This document shows, one piece after another, positions 16,264-25,573 of a DNA stretch of 64,000 nucleotides. Numbering within the stretch: position 1 is the first letter of the stretch; the number at the start of each line of letters is the position of its first letter. Below the pieces are notes generated by a model, which was given only the letters and a program-made list of their open reading frames with translations, did not search any database and was not told where the DNA came from. The position numbers and the translations under genes are program-made. This DNA is from Herbidospora sakaeratensis (GTDB lineage Bacteria > Actinomycetota > Actinomycetes > Streptosporangiales > Streptosporangiaceae): positions 41,640-105,639 of the forward strand of contig NZ_BBXC01000018.1 in the NCBI RefSeq assembly GCF_001570525.1, read 5' to 3'.

Positions 16264-17430
16264 TCAGACCGTATCCGAGAAGACCTGCTCCCTCGCCTCC
16301 TCCAGGGCGGCCACCAGCGCCCCCCGGAGCACCGGGTTGCCGTCGACCTCGGTCACCGCCACCCGGGGCCGCGAGGGGCAGACGCGCGCCACCTCGTCCT
16401 CCACCCGCGCGGCCAGTTCCTCGCCGCCGGCCCGGCCGACGTCGCCCGACAGCACGATGAGCCCCGGGTCCAGCACCACCGCCACGGCCGCGACCCCGAC
16501 GGCCAGGCGGTCGGCGAGTTCGTCGAGGAAGCTCCCGTTCCCCTCGGCGACGGCCTTGGCGACCAGTTCGGCCACGGGCGCCTCGCCCGGTCCCACCCCG
16601 TGGGCCAGGGCCATGCCGTGCAGGGCGTCGCCGCCGACCAGCCTCTGGAAGGAGCCGGACTGCGGGTCGCGTACATCGGAGGGAAGGGGCTCGCCCGGGA
16701 CGGGCAACCAGCCGATCTCGCCCGCGCCGCCGGTGATGCCACGGTGCAGGCGTCCGCCGAGCATGACGCCGAGGCCCTGTCCTATCCCGGCCCACATGAT
16801 GACGAAGTCGTCGAGGCCCCGGGCCGCCCCGTGGGCCTGTTCGGCCAGGGCGGCGAGGTTGACGTCGTTCTCTATGCGGACCGCCCGGCCGAGGTCGGCG
16901 CGGAGCTCGGCCAGCACGCCGAAGTGCCACGCGGGCAGGTCGAAGGAGTAGCGCACGTCGCCGCTGCGGGGGTCGACGACGCCGCGGGTGCCGATCACCA
17001 GGCCGCTGAGCTGGTCAAAAACAATCCCGGCGCGCTCGCAGGCGCGGACGAGCGCGTTGTGCACGAGCTTGACGGGGTCGCGGGCCTCGCTGGGGTCGAC
17101 GGTCACCTCGGCGATGGCCCGGCCGGTGATGTCGGCGACGCCGGCGGTGACGCTGTCGGGCGAGACCTCCAGGCCGGCGACGTACGCCGATTCGGGGTTG
17201 ACGGCGTAGAGGGCCGCGTTGGGGCCGCGGCCGCCGGCCCGTTCGCCGGCCGTCGTGACCAATCCCCGGTCTTCGAGGCGGGCCAGCAACTGGCCCGAGG
17301 TGACCTTGCTGAGTCCGGTGAGTTCGCCCAGCTCAGCACGGGTGAGGGGGCCCTGCAGGAGAAGGAGCTCCAGGGCCGATCTGTCGTTTATCTGCCGGAG
17401 CAGCCGGGGCGTGCCGGGACGTCGGGCCAC
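16264..17430 (-). CDS. ROK-family transcriptional regulator
   Basis: The 388-residue protein has an N-terminal winged helix (LTRAELGELTGLSKVTSGQLLARLEDRGLV) followed by a ROK sugar-sensing domain (IENDVNLAALAEQ, GAGEIGWLP). The CxCGxxGC zinc motif of many ROK proteins is missing. I chose GTG 17430 because it follows AAGGGAG and gives a start (ARRPGTPRLL) that matches the paralogue at 23645. Its own promoter region contains the palindrome at 17476-17488. It probably controls the divergent sugar transporter, and perhaps the NRPS cluster through the shared motif. Confidence 0.85.
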   Translation of the reverse strand: MARRPGTPRLLRQINDRSALELLLLQGPLTRAELGELTGLSKVTSGQLLARLEDRGLVTTAGERAGGRGPNAALYAVNPESAYVAGLEVSPDSVTAGVADITGRAIAEVTVDPSEARDPVKLVHNALVRACERAGIVFDQLSGLVIGTRGVVDPRSGDVRYSFDLPAWHFGVLAELRADLGRAVRIENDVNLAALAEQAHGAARGLDDFVIMWAGIGQGLGVMLGGRLHRGITGGAGEIGWLPVPGEPLPSDVRDPQSGSFQRLVGGDALHGMALAHGVGPGEAPVAELVAKAVAEGNGSFLDELADRLAVGVAAVAVVLDPGLIVLSGDVGRAGGEELAARVEDEVARVCPSRPRVAVTEVDGNPVLRGALVAALEEAREQVFSDTV

Positions 17431-17475
17431 CGCTGTCTCCCTTCTCGTCACGATCCGCTAACGCGGGTTTTTTTT

Positions 17476-17493
17476 AAGAAAGTTTCTTGTTAG
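17476..17493. promoter_or_regulatory. Likely ROK operator between divergent genes
   Basis: The sequence AAGAAAGTTTCTTGTTAG contains a perfect 13-bp inverted repeat, AAGAAA-G-TTTCTT (17476-17488). It lies 46 bp upstream of the ROK start and 140 bp upstream of the sugar-binding protein. Related 18-bp sequences are in the NRPS promoter (6973, 7126), agreeing at 14 of 18 positions with the 7126 copy. A weaker match lies near 23684-23705 before the second ROK gene. Confidence 0.6.
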
Positions 17494-17632
17494 TTTAACG
17501 GCAGTCACCCCATAGGCAAGCGATCAAGCCTCTGAGGTGCCACAAACGCCGACCGTCAGCAACCCCAAGGTGCGCGGCCCGCCGACACCTCAACTTGCCT
17601 AGACGAGAAGCCGGGAAGGGAGAACCCCCAAC

Positions 17633-18958
17633 GTGAAGATCGTGAAGATCGCCGGCGTAACAGCCGCCCTCGCCCTGGGTGTCGCCGCTTGTGGTGGTGG
17701 CGAGACCGCCGAGCCTGCACCCGCCGCCTCCGCCGCCGAATCGGCCCCCGCCGCCGCCGGTCCCAAGTTCGCCGGTCAGACGCTGACGATGTGGCGTCTC
17801 GGCGACTCGAACCCGCCGGCCCAGGCCTACATGGACGACCTGAACGCCGAGTTCCAGAAGGTCACCGGCGCCACGGTCAAGCTCGAGTGGATCCCGTGGC
17901 CGCAGGTGAACGACAAGTTCACCGCCGCCGCCGCGGGCGGCGCCGGCCCCGACGTCACCGAGATCGGCAACGACCAGGTGCCGCTGTGGGTCAGCCAGGA
18001 GGCCCTGAGCCCGATCACCCCGCTGACCAGCGCGGGCGACCAGGCCCAGATCCCGAAGAACCTCTTCGGCCTCGAGACCATCGACGGCGAGGTCTACGCC
18101 GTGCCGTGGGGCGCCGGCACCCGCGCGGTCCTCTACCGCAAGGACTGGTTCGACGAGCTGAAGATCGAGGTGCCGAAGACCTGGGACGAGGTCACCGCCG
18201 CCGCCAAGAAGATCCAGGACGAGAAGGGCAAGGACGTCGACGGCTTCGCCTTCAACGGCGGCTCCGACGCCAACCACCTCCTCGGCGCCATGGCCTGGTC
18301 CGAGGGCGGCGACTACGCCGTCAAGGAAGGCGACAAGTGGGTGGGCAAGCTCACCGACCCGACCTTCAAGGCCGGCTTCGAGACGTACACGAGCCTGGTG
18401 ACGGGCGGCCTGTCGGGCAAGTCGCGGCTGACCCAGAACACCGTGGACATCCGCACCCGCTTCGCCAACGACAAGGTCGGCATGTACCTGACCGCGTCGT
18501 GGGACATCCCCGGCATCGAGACCGACTCCAAGGGCAAGGTGAAGGCCGACCAGCTGGCCTTCTTCCCGCTCCCCGCCAAGTCGGGCGGTGAGGCCCCGGC
18601 GTTCTTCGGCGGCAACGACATCGCCGTCTGGGGCACCACCAAGAACACCGAGCTCGCCAACGAGTACATCAAGCTCGCCACGAGCAAGCAGTGGGCCGAC
18701 CGCTACGCCAAGGACGGCGGCCTGCTCCCGGTCTACCCGGACACCCTGGCCTCGCTGGCCAGCGACCCGGTCCAGGCCCCGTTCGCGGCGGCCTTCGCCA
18801 AGGCCCGGTCGTTCCCGGCCGACCCGAACTGGACCGAGGCGGGCGAGACCAAGGCGGTGCTGCAGAACGCGGCCCGCTCGGTCATCGAGGGCAAGGCCTC
18901 GGCCGATGAGGCGCTCGCGACGGCCAACAAGGAACTCGAAGACATCCTCAACCAGTAG
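17633..18958 (+). CDS. Sugar ABC transporter substrate-binding lipoprotein
   Basis: The 441-residue protein has a lipoprotein signal with lipobox LGVAAC (Cys20) followed by a flexible Ala/Glu/Pro stretch. The rest matches family 1 extracellular solute-binding proteins (LTMWRLGDSNPPAQAY, ATSKQWADRYAKDGGLLPVYP). The GTG start at 17633 has AAGGGAGA upstream. It is the first gene of a binding protein-permease-permease operon. With a NagZ-like hydrolase and ROK regulators around it, an amino-sugar or wall-derived oligosaccharide ligand is likely, but this is inferred from neighbours. Confidence 0.9.
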   Translation: MKIVKIAGVTAALALGVAACGGGETAEPAPAASAAESAPAAAGPKFAGQTLTMWRLGDSNPPAQAYMDDLNAEFQKVTGATVKLEWIPWPQVNDKFTAAAAGGAGPDVTEIGNDQVPLWVSQEALSPITPLTSAGDQAQIPKNLFGLETIDGEVYAVPWGAGTRAVLYRKDWFDELKIEVPKTWDEVTAAAKKIQDEKGKDVDGFAFNGGSDANHLLGAMAWSEGGDYAVKEGDKWVGKLTDPTFKAGFETYTSLVTGGLSGKSRLTQNTVDIRTRFANDKVGMYLTASWDIPGIETDSKGKVKADQLAFFPLPAKSGGEAPAFFGGNDIAVWGTTKNTELANEYIKLATSKQWADRYAKDGGLLPVYPDTLASLASDPVQAPFAAAFAKARSFPADPNWTEAGETKAVLQNAARSVIEGKASADEALATANKELEDILNQ

Positions 18959-18963
18959 CGACG

Positions 18964-19986
18964 ATGACCGACACGTCGATCGCCCGCCGGGGCGGAGGCC
19001 ACGCCTCCGCCCCGAGCGGGCGCCCCCGCCGCTCTCACCGTCCGCAGAAGGCCTCTGGTCTCAACCCGAAGCTCATCCCGTACGTCCTGCTGATCCCCGG
19101 CGTGCTGGTGATGGCAGCGCTGCTGCTCTACCCCATGATCCAGGCCGGGATCATGTCCTTCCAGAAGGTCGGGATCCCGCAGATCCGGGACGTCAACCCC
19201 CGGCCGGCCGACTGGGTGGGCTGGGAGAACTACACCAAGATCTTCGAGAACGACATCTTCTGGTCGGCTCTCCGCAACACCCTCGTCTTCGCCTTCGTGA
19301 CCGTCTCGCTCACCCTGATCGTGGGCACCGGCGTCGGGGTGCTGCTCCAGCAGCTCAGCAAGCGCATGTCGACCGTTCTGATCGTCGGCATCATGTTCGC
19401 GTGGGCGGTCCCACCGGTCGCGCAGGGCGTGATCTGGCGCTGGTTGTTCGACGCCGAGGCCGGGATCGTCAACTGGGCGCTGAACCTGCTGCCCGACTTC
19501 CTGTCCACCGCCCTGTTCGGGCGGGCCGACTGGACCGGCGTCCCGTGGCTCAACGAGGCGTACACCGTCTACATCGCGCTGATCATGACGGTGGTCTGGG
19601 CCTCGTTCCCGTTCATCGCGGTCTCGGTCCTGGCCGGGCTCAAGAGCATCCCGAACGAGCTCTACGAGGCCGCCAGGGTCGACGGGTCGAGCCCCTGGAG
19701 GACCTTCCGCACGATCACGTTCCCGCTGCTGAAGCCCGTGTTCGCGGTCCTGACGATCCTGTCGATCATCTGGGACTTCAAGGTCTTCTCGCAGCTGTAC
19801 GTGCTGCTGAACGGCCCCACCAACCGTGAGGCGTTCAACCTGTCGATGTTCTCCTACGCGGAGGCCTTCCGGCCGCCGCCGAAGATGGGCTCGGGCGCGG
19901 CCATCGCGGTGATCCTCACGATCATCCTGCTGATCGTCACCGCGTTCTACGTCCGCCAGATGATCAAGTCGGAGGAGGTGCAGTGA
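18964..19986 (+). CDS. Sugar ABC transporter permease, MalF type
   Basis: The 340-residue membrane protein has a basic N-terminal tail of about 40 residues and six hydrophobic segments. The EAA loop reads ELYEAARVDGSSPWRTFRTI, the contact site for the ATPase. It starts 5 bp after the binding-protein stop and overlaps the next permease by 4 bp. No ATPase gene is present, which is usual for actinomycete sugar importers served by a shared MsiK-type ATPase encoded elsewhere. Confidence 0.92.
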   Translation: MTDTSIARRGGGHASAPSGRPRRSHRPQKASGLNPKLIPYVLLIPGVLVMAALLLYPMIQAGIMSFQKVGIPQIRDVNPRPADWVGWENYTKIFENDIFWSALRNTLVFAFVTVSLTLIVGTGVGVLLQQLSKRMSTVLIVGIMFAWAVPPVAQGVIWRWLFDAEAGIVNWALNLLPDFLSTALFGRADWTGVPWLNEAYTVYIALIMTVVWASFPFIAVSVLAGLKSIPNELYEAARVDGSSPWRTFRTITFPLLKPVFAVLTILSIIWDFKVFSQLYVLLNGPTNREAFNLSMFSYAEAFRPPPKMGSGAAIAVILTIILLIVTAFYVRQMIKSEEVQ

Positions 19987-20873
19987 CCACTCTGACATCG
20001 CCCCAGGTCAGGCGCCCGCGCGACACCGCCAGGACCCGCAAGAAGCTGCGGAAGATCGCCCTCAACGGCACCGCCGTGGTGGTGTTCGTCATCGCGATGT
20101 TCCCCGTGTACTGGATGGTCTCGACCGGGTTCAAGACCAACGACCAGATCTTCACCACGGAGTTCATCCCGTTCCCGACGAGCTTCACCTTCGAGCACTT
20201 CGACCGGGTGCTCGACCAGGGCGTGGCGGGCAACTCGATCTGGCTCTACCTGCGCAACAGCGCGATCGTCGCCCTCGGCACGGTCGCGGTCGGCGCGGTC
20301 TTCTCGCTGCTGGCCGCCACGGCGGTCTCGCGGTTCCGCTTCAAGGGCCGCACCTCCTTCCTCATCACCCTGCTGATCGTGCAGATGGTGCCGGCGGAGG
20401 CGCTGCTCATCCCGCTGTTCCTGAGCGTCAAGCGCCTGGGCCTGTACGACCAGCTGCTCGGCCTCATCGTGGTCAACGTCGGCCTGACCCTGCCCTTCGG
20501 CATCTGGATGCTGCGCACGTTCGTGGCGGCCGTGCCGAAGTCGCTGGAGGAGGCCGCGTGGATCGACGGCGCGAGCCGGTTCACCACCTTCTGGAAGGTG
20601 CTCTTCCCGCTCGTCGCGCCGGGCCTGGTGGCGACCAGCATCTTCAGCTTCATCACCGCGTGGAACGAGCTGATCTTCGCGTTGGTGCTGATGAGCGACC
20701 CTTCGGGCTACACGATGCCCGTGGCGTTGCAGTATTTCTTCGGACAGCGGGGCACCGACTGGGGCGCCATCATGGCCAGCTCCACCCTGATGACGATCCC
20801 CGTCGTCGTGTTCTTCCTCCTGGTGCAGCGACGCATGGTCTCCGGCCTCGTCGCGGGCGCCGTCAAGGGCTGA
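19983..20873 (+). CDS. Sugar ABC transporter permease, MalG type
   Basis: The 296-residue inner-membrane protein has the MalG-type start (FPVYWMVSTGFKTNDQIF), six hydrophobic segments, and the EAA loop SLEEAAWIDGASRFTTFWKV. It pairs with the MalF-type permease to form the membrane channel. It begins with GTG overlapping the upstream stop. A strong terminator hairpin follows at 20954-20982. Confidence 0.92.
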   Translation: MTTLTSPQVRRPRDTARTRKKLRKIALNGTAVVVFVIAMFPVYWMVSTGFKTNDQIFTTEFIPFPTSFTFEHFDRVLDQGVAGNSIWLYLRNSAIVALGTVAVGAVFSLLAATAVSRFRFKGRTSFLITLLIVQMVPAEALLIPLFLSVKRLGLYDQLLGLIVVNVGLTLPFGIWMLRTFVAAVPKSLEEAAWIDGASRFTTFWKVLFPLVAPGLVATSIFSFITAWNELIFALVLMSDPSGYTMPVALQYFFGQRGTDWGAIMASSTLMTIPVVVFFLLVQRRMVSGLVAGAVKG

Positions 20874-20953
20874 CCGCCCACCTGTCTTCACGGCAGATTC
20901 CCGGCGCGAGCCACGGCCGGCCTTCGGCCGTCCGCGACTCGCTTTCCTGAGCG

Positions 20954-20982
20954 GGTACGGCCCCGGGACCCGGGGCCGTACC
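20954..20982 (+). terminator. Hairpin terminator after the sugar transporter operon
   Basis: Perfect complementary arms of 14 bp, GGTACGGCCCCGGG and CCCGGGGCCGTACC, are separated by one base, so the real loop opens a few pairs. TTCCC follows on the plus strand. A smaller hairpin (ACGGCCG/CGGCCGT) lies just upstream near 20918-20936. Together they separate the transporter from the GH3 gene. Confidence 0.75.
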
Positions 20983-21015
20983 TTCCCATGTCCATGATCG
21001 GAGTCATGAATCCCC

Positions 21016-22470
21016 ATGCCTGGAGTACCCGCGAGCCACAGCGATCGGGGGCTGCGCCGTCTCGCGGCCGGCACGCTGCTCGTGACCTTCCGGGGCCTGA
21101 CCGCGCCTGACTGGGTGCTGGACGGCCTGTCCGCAGGTCTCGGCGGCGTCTGCCTCTTCGGCTTCAACGTCGAAGGCCCCGGACAGGTCGCCACCCTGAC
21201 GTCGAGCCTGATGAACGCCGGCGACCCGGTGATCTCGCTCGACGAGGAGGGCGGCGACGTCACCCGGCTCGCCTACCACGTCGGCAGCGAGTACCCGGGC
21301 AACGCGGCCCTGGGCGCCGTCGACGACGTCGACCTGACCGAGCGGGTCTACCGCTCGATCGCGGGCGACCTGGTGAAGGCCGGCGTGAACCTCGACATGG
21401 CCCCGTCGGCCGACGTCAACACCGCCGACGACAACCCGGTGATCGGCACCCGCTCCTTCGGCGCCGACCCCGCGCTGGTGTCCCGCCACACGGTCGCCGC
21501 GGTGCGCGGCCTGCAGTCCCTCGGCGTGGCCGCGTGCGTCAAGCACTTCCCCGGCCACGGCGCGACCACGGAGGACTCGCACCTGTCCATCCCGGTCGTG
21601 GACGCCTCCCTGGAGCTGCTGCGCGAGCGCGAGCTGGCCCCGTTCAGGGCCGCGATCGAGGCGGGCACCCGGTCGATCATGACCGCCCACGTGGCGGTCC
21701 CGGCGCTCACCGGCGACACCCCCGCCACGCTCAGCCCGAGGGCGCTGACCACGCTGCTGCGCGGCGAACTCGGCTACGACGGCGTGGTGGTCACCGACGC
21801 CCTCGACATGCACGCCATCACCAAGAGCGTGGGCCTCGGCGGCGGCGCGGTCCTGTCGCTGAAGGCGGGCGCCGACCTGCTGTGCATGGGCTCGATCCCG
21901 ACGCAGGCGGAGACCGAGGCCGTCATCACCGCCATCGTGGCGGCCGTCCAGTCGGGCGACCTGAGCGCCGACCGCCTGGAGGAGGCCGTCGCCCGCGCCC
22001 AGAGCCTGCGCGACTGGGCCCGCGAGACCCGGGGCCAGCACACCGAGGACACCGTCGTCGGCCTGCAGGCCGCCCGCCGCGCGGTCAGGATCAGCGGGGC
22101 CACGCTGCCGCTGCGCAACCCGTTCGTGGTCGAGATCGACACCCCGCCCACGATCGCCGTGGGCGACGTGCCGTGGGGCGTCGCGCCCTGGTTGCCGGAG
22201 GCGGAGATCGTGCGCGTCAAGCCGGAGGACGCCCAGGCCGACGACCTGCTCACCCGGGCCCGGAACCGCTCACTGGTCGTGGTCGTCAAGGACGCTCACC
22301 GCTACCCCGCCAGCCGCGACCTGGTGACCGAACTCGTCTCGGCCCGGCCCGACAGCGTGGTCATGGAGATGGGCCTGCCGATCTGGCGGCCCGACCACGG
22401 CGTCCACATCGCCACCTACGGCGCCGCCCGGGCCAACGCCCAGGCGGCGGTGGAGCTCCTGACCGCCTAG
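21016..22470 (+). CDS. GH3 beta-N-acetylhexosaminidase (NagZ-like)
   Basis: The 484-residue protein is a glycoside hydrolase family 3 enzyme. The NagZ signature KHFPGHGATTEDSH (general acid/base His) and the nucleophile block VVTDALDMHAI are both present. There is no signal peptide, so it is cytoplasmic and should cut GlcNAc from imported muropeptide- or chitin-derived oligosaccharides. A C-terminal domain of about 150 residues follows the barrel, as in actinobacterial homologues. ATG 21016 is preceded by GGAG. Its stop shares the palindrome CTAG with the convergent ROK gene. Confidence 0.88.
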   Translation: MPGVPASHSDRGLRRLAAGTLLVTFRGLTAPDWVLDGLSAGLGGVCLFGFNVEGPGQVATLTSSLMNAGDPVISLDEEGGDVTRLAYHVGSEYPGNAALGAVDDVDLTERVYRSIAGDLVKAGVNLDMAPSADVNTADDNPVIGTRSFGADPALVSRHTVAAVRGLQSLGVAACVKHFPGHGATTEDSHLSIPVVDASLELLRERELAPFRAAIEAGTRSIMTAHVAVPALTGDTPATLSPRALTTLLRGELGYDGVVVTDALDMHAITKSVGLGGGAVLSLKAGADLLCMGSIPTQAETEAVITAIVAAVQSGDLSADRLEEAVARAQSLRDWARETRGQHTEDTVVGLQAARRAVRISGATLPLRNPFVVEIDTPPTIAVGDVPWGVAPWLPEAEIVRVKPEDAQADDLLTRARNRSLVVVVKDAHRYPASRDLVTELVSARPDSVVMEMGLPIWRPDHGVHIATYGAARANAQAAVELLTA

Positions 22471-23645
22471 GACGCGAAGATCTCCTCGCGCGCCTGTTCT
22501 AAAGCGGCGATGACCGCGCCGCGCAGCACCGGGTTGCCGGGCACCTCGGACGTCACGACCTGCGGCCGGATCGGGCAGATGCGGGCCACCGCCTGTTCGA
22601 CCCGGCCGGTCAGGGACACTCCCCCGGCCAGGCCGACCTCTCCGGCCAGCACGACCAGCCCCGGGTCGAGCACCACGCACACCGACGCCACCCCGAGCGC
22701 CAGCCGGGAGGCGATCTCGTCGAGCAGCCGGTCGCCCTGGTCGCCGGCGTCGACGGCGGCGGTCACGCACTCGGCCGCCGTGGCCCCCTCGAACCCGAGG
22801 TCGCGGGCCAGGTCGAGCACCGCCTCGGAGCTCACCAGCGACTGGAGGCCGCCCGCGAGCGAGGGCAGCCGCCCCGGCTCCGAGCGCACGTCCTCGGCCA
22901 GCGGCACCCCGGGCACCGGCAGATAGCCGATCTCGCCCGCGCTGCCCGAACGGCCGCGGTGCAACCGCCCGCCCAGCACGACGGCGAGGCCGATGCCGCG
23001 CCCCACCCACAGCAGCACGAAGTCGTCGGCCCGCCGCGCCGCGCCGTTCGACCGCTCGGCGATGGCGGCCAGGTTCACGTCGTTCTCGATGCGCACCGAC
23101 CGCTTCAGGTCGCGTGCCAGCGCCTCGTGGATGCCCTCGTGCCAGTGGGGCAGGTCGAACGAGAACTGCACGTCGCCGGTGCGCGGGTCGACGACGCCGG
23201 GCGTGCCGATCACGACGCCCTTCAGCCGCGACAACGCGACCTTGGCCGACCGGCACGCCTTCACGACGGCGTTGTGCACCATCGAGACGGGGTCGTCGGC
23301 GCCGTTGGGCGTCGCGGTGACCTCGGCGACCACGTCGCCCTTGATGTCGGCGATGGCCGCGGTGACGTGCTCGGGCCCGACGTCGAGCCCCGCCACGTAG
23401 GCGCACGAGGCGATCACGCCGTAGAGGGCCGCGTTGGGCCCCCGGTTGCCGGCCTGCTCGCCGACGACCTCGACGAGCCCCCGCTCCTCAAGGCGTGACA
23501 ACGTCTGGGAGGCGGTCACCTTGGACAGACCGGTCAGGTCGCCGATCTGGCCGCGCGTCAGCGGCCCGGAGGCCAGCAGAAGTTCGAGGGCGGCCCGGTC
23601 GTTGATCTCCCGGAGCAACCTGGGCACGCCAGGACGTCGCTCCAT
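22467..23645 (-). CDS. Second ROK-family transcriptional regulator
   Basis: The 392-residue protein is a clear paralogue of the ROK protein at 16264-17430, with MERRPGVPRLLREINDRAAL at its start against ARRPGTPRLLRQINDRSAL in the other. It has a winged helix then a ROK domain without the zinc motif. ATG 23645 follows AGGAG, and an upstream in-frame ATG at 23687 is less likely. Two ROK paralogues flanking one transporter-hydrolase locus suggest two sugar signals or a recent duplication. Confidence 0.85.
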   Translation of the reverse strand: MERRPGVPRLLREINDRAALELLLASGPLTRGQIGDLTGLSKVTASQTLSRLEERGLVEVVGEQAGNRGPNAALYGVIASCAYVAGLDVGPEHVTAAIADIKGDVVAEVTATPNGADDPVSMVHNAVVKACRSAKVALSRLKGVVIGTPGVVDPRTGDVQFSFDLPHWHEGIHEALARDLKRSVRIENDVNLAAIAERSNGAARRADDFVLLWVGRGIGLAVVLGGRLHRGRSGSAGEIGYLPVPGVPLAEDVRSEPGRLPSLAGGLQSLVSSEAVLDLARDLGFEGATAAECVTAAVDAGDQGDRLLDEIASRLALGVASVCVVLDPGLVVLAGEVGLAGGVSLTGRVEQAVARICPIRPQVVTSEVPGNPVLRGAVIAALEQAREEIFAS

Positions 23646-23771
23646 GCTCCTGCTTTCTATGATCGCCCCCGCGAAAACTGTCAACAAACTTTTCCGGCCA
23701 GCTTAGCGACTATACGAGCTCCCGGATATCGACCCTTGATACCGCTCCCATCGGGGCGGAAGGATCAGTTC

Positions 23772-25523
23772 ATGCGTCCCGTGGCGGCAGTGACCTTAGG
23801 TCTGATCCTCTTCCTGGACGCCGTGCGTGTCCTGCTCCCGTCGCTGATCACCATCTACGGCCAGGCCGGTGACACCCCGCCGGAGCAACTGGGCCTGTTC
23901 GCCGCGTTGTGGTTCGTGCTGCCGCTCCTGGCGCTGCTCGTCCCGCCGCGATGGGCGCTGCTGGGCGGCGCGGCGGTGCTGGCCGTGGGCCGGGTGGCCC
24001 TGCAGGCCACCGACGGCGGTCTCCCCCAGCTCTATGTGAGCGGCGTCTCCGTCACCGCCGCCATCGTCTTCCTGTACGGCTCCGCCAAGCTCGTGGCCGG
24101 GCCGCACGCCCGCCTGGCCCTCCCCCTCGGACTGGCCCTCTCCCCGGCCCTCCACCTGGCCATCGGCCATGTCGACCTGGTCTGGCGGGACGGTCTCCTC
24201 CCCTGGATCCCCGCGGTGCTGGCCGTCGGGGCCTTCGGGTGGGCCGTGCTCGGCGTCACCGAGACGGCCGACCCCGCCCCCGGCCGCCTGTGGTTCGCCC
24301 TCGGCCCCGCGCTGCTGCTGACCGGCATGTTCCTGGGCCCCTCAGCCCTGATCGGCAACGGCGTCACCCCCGGCGACCGCGTCTGGCCGACGCTGGCGCT
24401 GCTGGCCGCCCTGATCGTGCTGGCGCTGGCCGGCGCCACGGGTCATCCGGCCCAGCTCGCCCCCATCCTGGTGATCGTCGCCGTGTGGATCGCGCACGAC
24501 GAGGGCCGCCTCCAGGTGGCCACGCTGCCGGTCTTCGCCGTGGGCCTGGGCTGGTGCCTGCGCGTGGCCGGAGACGGCCCGCGAGGCCGCCGTCCGGGCG
24601 GCGCGCTGCTCGCCGGGATGATCGTCTTCTTCGCCGGCACCTTCCTCTACTACGCCGCCTACGACACGGTCATCGGCTTCGACAACGCCTATGTCGTGCT
24701 GGCCCTGGGCGTCGCGGTCGCCGCGACGGCCGTCCGGCTACCCGACCTCCCCCGGGGCCGCCCGGCGGTGGCCGCCGCGCTGGCGGTGCTCGCCCTGTGG
24801 GCGGTCCCCAAGCCGTCGGGCACCGACAGCCCCGGCCTGGCCGTGGACCGCGACGAGTTCACCCTGATCGCCTACAACATCAGGATGGGCTTCGGATTGT
24901 CCGGCACCCTCGACCTCGACGACATCGCCGACTGGGCCGCGTCCAGGAAGCCCGACGTCGTGCTGATCAGCGAGGTCGACCGAGGCTGGTTCCTCAACGG
25001 CGGCCACGACGACCTCGACCGCATCGCCACTCGTCTCGGCATGCACTACCACTTCGCCCCCGCAGCCGACGAGTTGTGGGGCGACGCCGTGCTGACCAAT
25101 CTCCCGGTCCGCGACATCCAGTCGGCGCCCCTGGTCACGGCCGGGTACCCGACCGGAGCACAGGCTCAGACGGTGCTGGTGGAGGTCGGCGGCAGGCAGG
25201 TCGGCATCGTCAACACCCACCTCCAGGAGCCCGCGATCCAGAGCGCCGCCCTTCGCGCCGTGACGCCCATGCCGCCGGCGCTGATCGCGGGCGACCTGAA
25301 CCTGACCCCCGGTGACCCCGCCTTCGCCGAACTGCTGCGCCGGACCGGGCTGACCGACCCGCTCACGGCGTTCGGCGACCCGCCGACCTCGCCCGCCGAC
25401 GATCCGGTCAGGCGCATCGACCACGTGCTGCTCAGCCCGGGGCTCACGGCCGTGTCCGCCGAGGTCCCGCGGGTGCCGTTCTCCGATCATCTGCCCGTGG
25501 TCGTACGGATCCGCGTCGACTGA
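23772..25523 (+). CDS. Membrane-anchored endonuclease/exonuclease/phosphatase family protein
   Basis: The 583-residue protein has about ten hydrophobic segments in its first 350 residues and a C-terminal EEP domain. The metal-dependent phosphodiesterase motifs appear in order: IAYNIRMG, ISEVD, NTHLQ, AGDLN and SDHLP. It probably cuts a phosphodiester outside or at the membrane, and the substrate could be a nucleic acid, a phospholipid or another ester. ATG 23772 follows GGAAGGA. It stands alone with no obvious functional neighbour. Confidence 0.82.
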   Translation: MRPVAAVTLGLILFLDAVRVLLPSLITIYGQAGDTPPEQLGLFAALWFVLPLLALLVPPRWALLGGAAVLAVGRVALQATDGGLPQLYVSGVSVTAAIVFLYGSAKLVAGPHARLALPLGLALSPALHLAIGHVDLVWRDGLLPWIPAVLAVGAFGWAVLGVTETADPAPGRLWFALGPALLLTGMFLGPSALIGNGVTPGDRVWPTLALLAALIVLALAGATGHPAQLAPILVIVAVWIAHDEGRLQVATLPVFAVGLGWCLRVAGDGPRGRRPGGALLAGMIVFFAGTFLYYAAYDTVIGFDNAYVVLALGVAVAATAVRLPDLPRGRPAVAAALAVLALWAVPKPSGTDSPGLAVDRDEFTLIAYNIRMGFGLSGTLDLDDIADWAASRKPDVVLISEVDRGWFLNGGHDDLDRIATRLGMHYHFAPAADELWGDAVLTNLPVRDIQSAPLVTAGYPTGAQAQTVLVEVGGRQVGIVNTHLQEPAIQSAALRAVTPMPPALIAGDLNLTPGDPAFAELLRRTGLTDPLTAFGDPPTSPADDPVRRIDHVLLSPGLTAVSAEVPRVPFSDHLPVVVRIRVD

Positions 25524-25573
25524 GTTCGGGGACCCAGGTCAACCAGTCCCAACCAGGCGGGATAATCGTTTAC

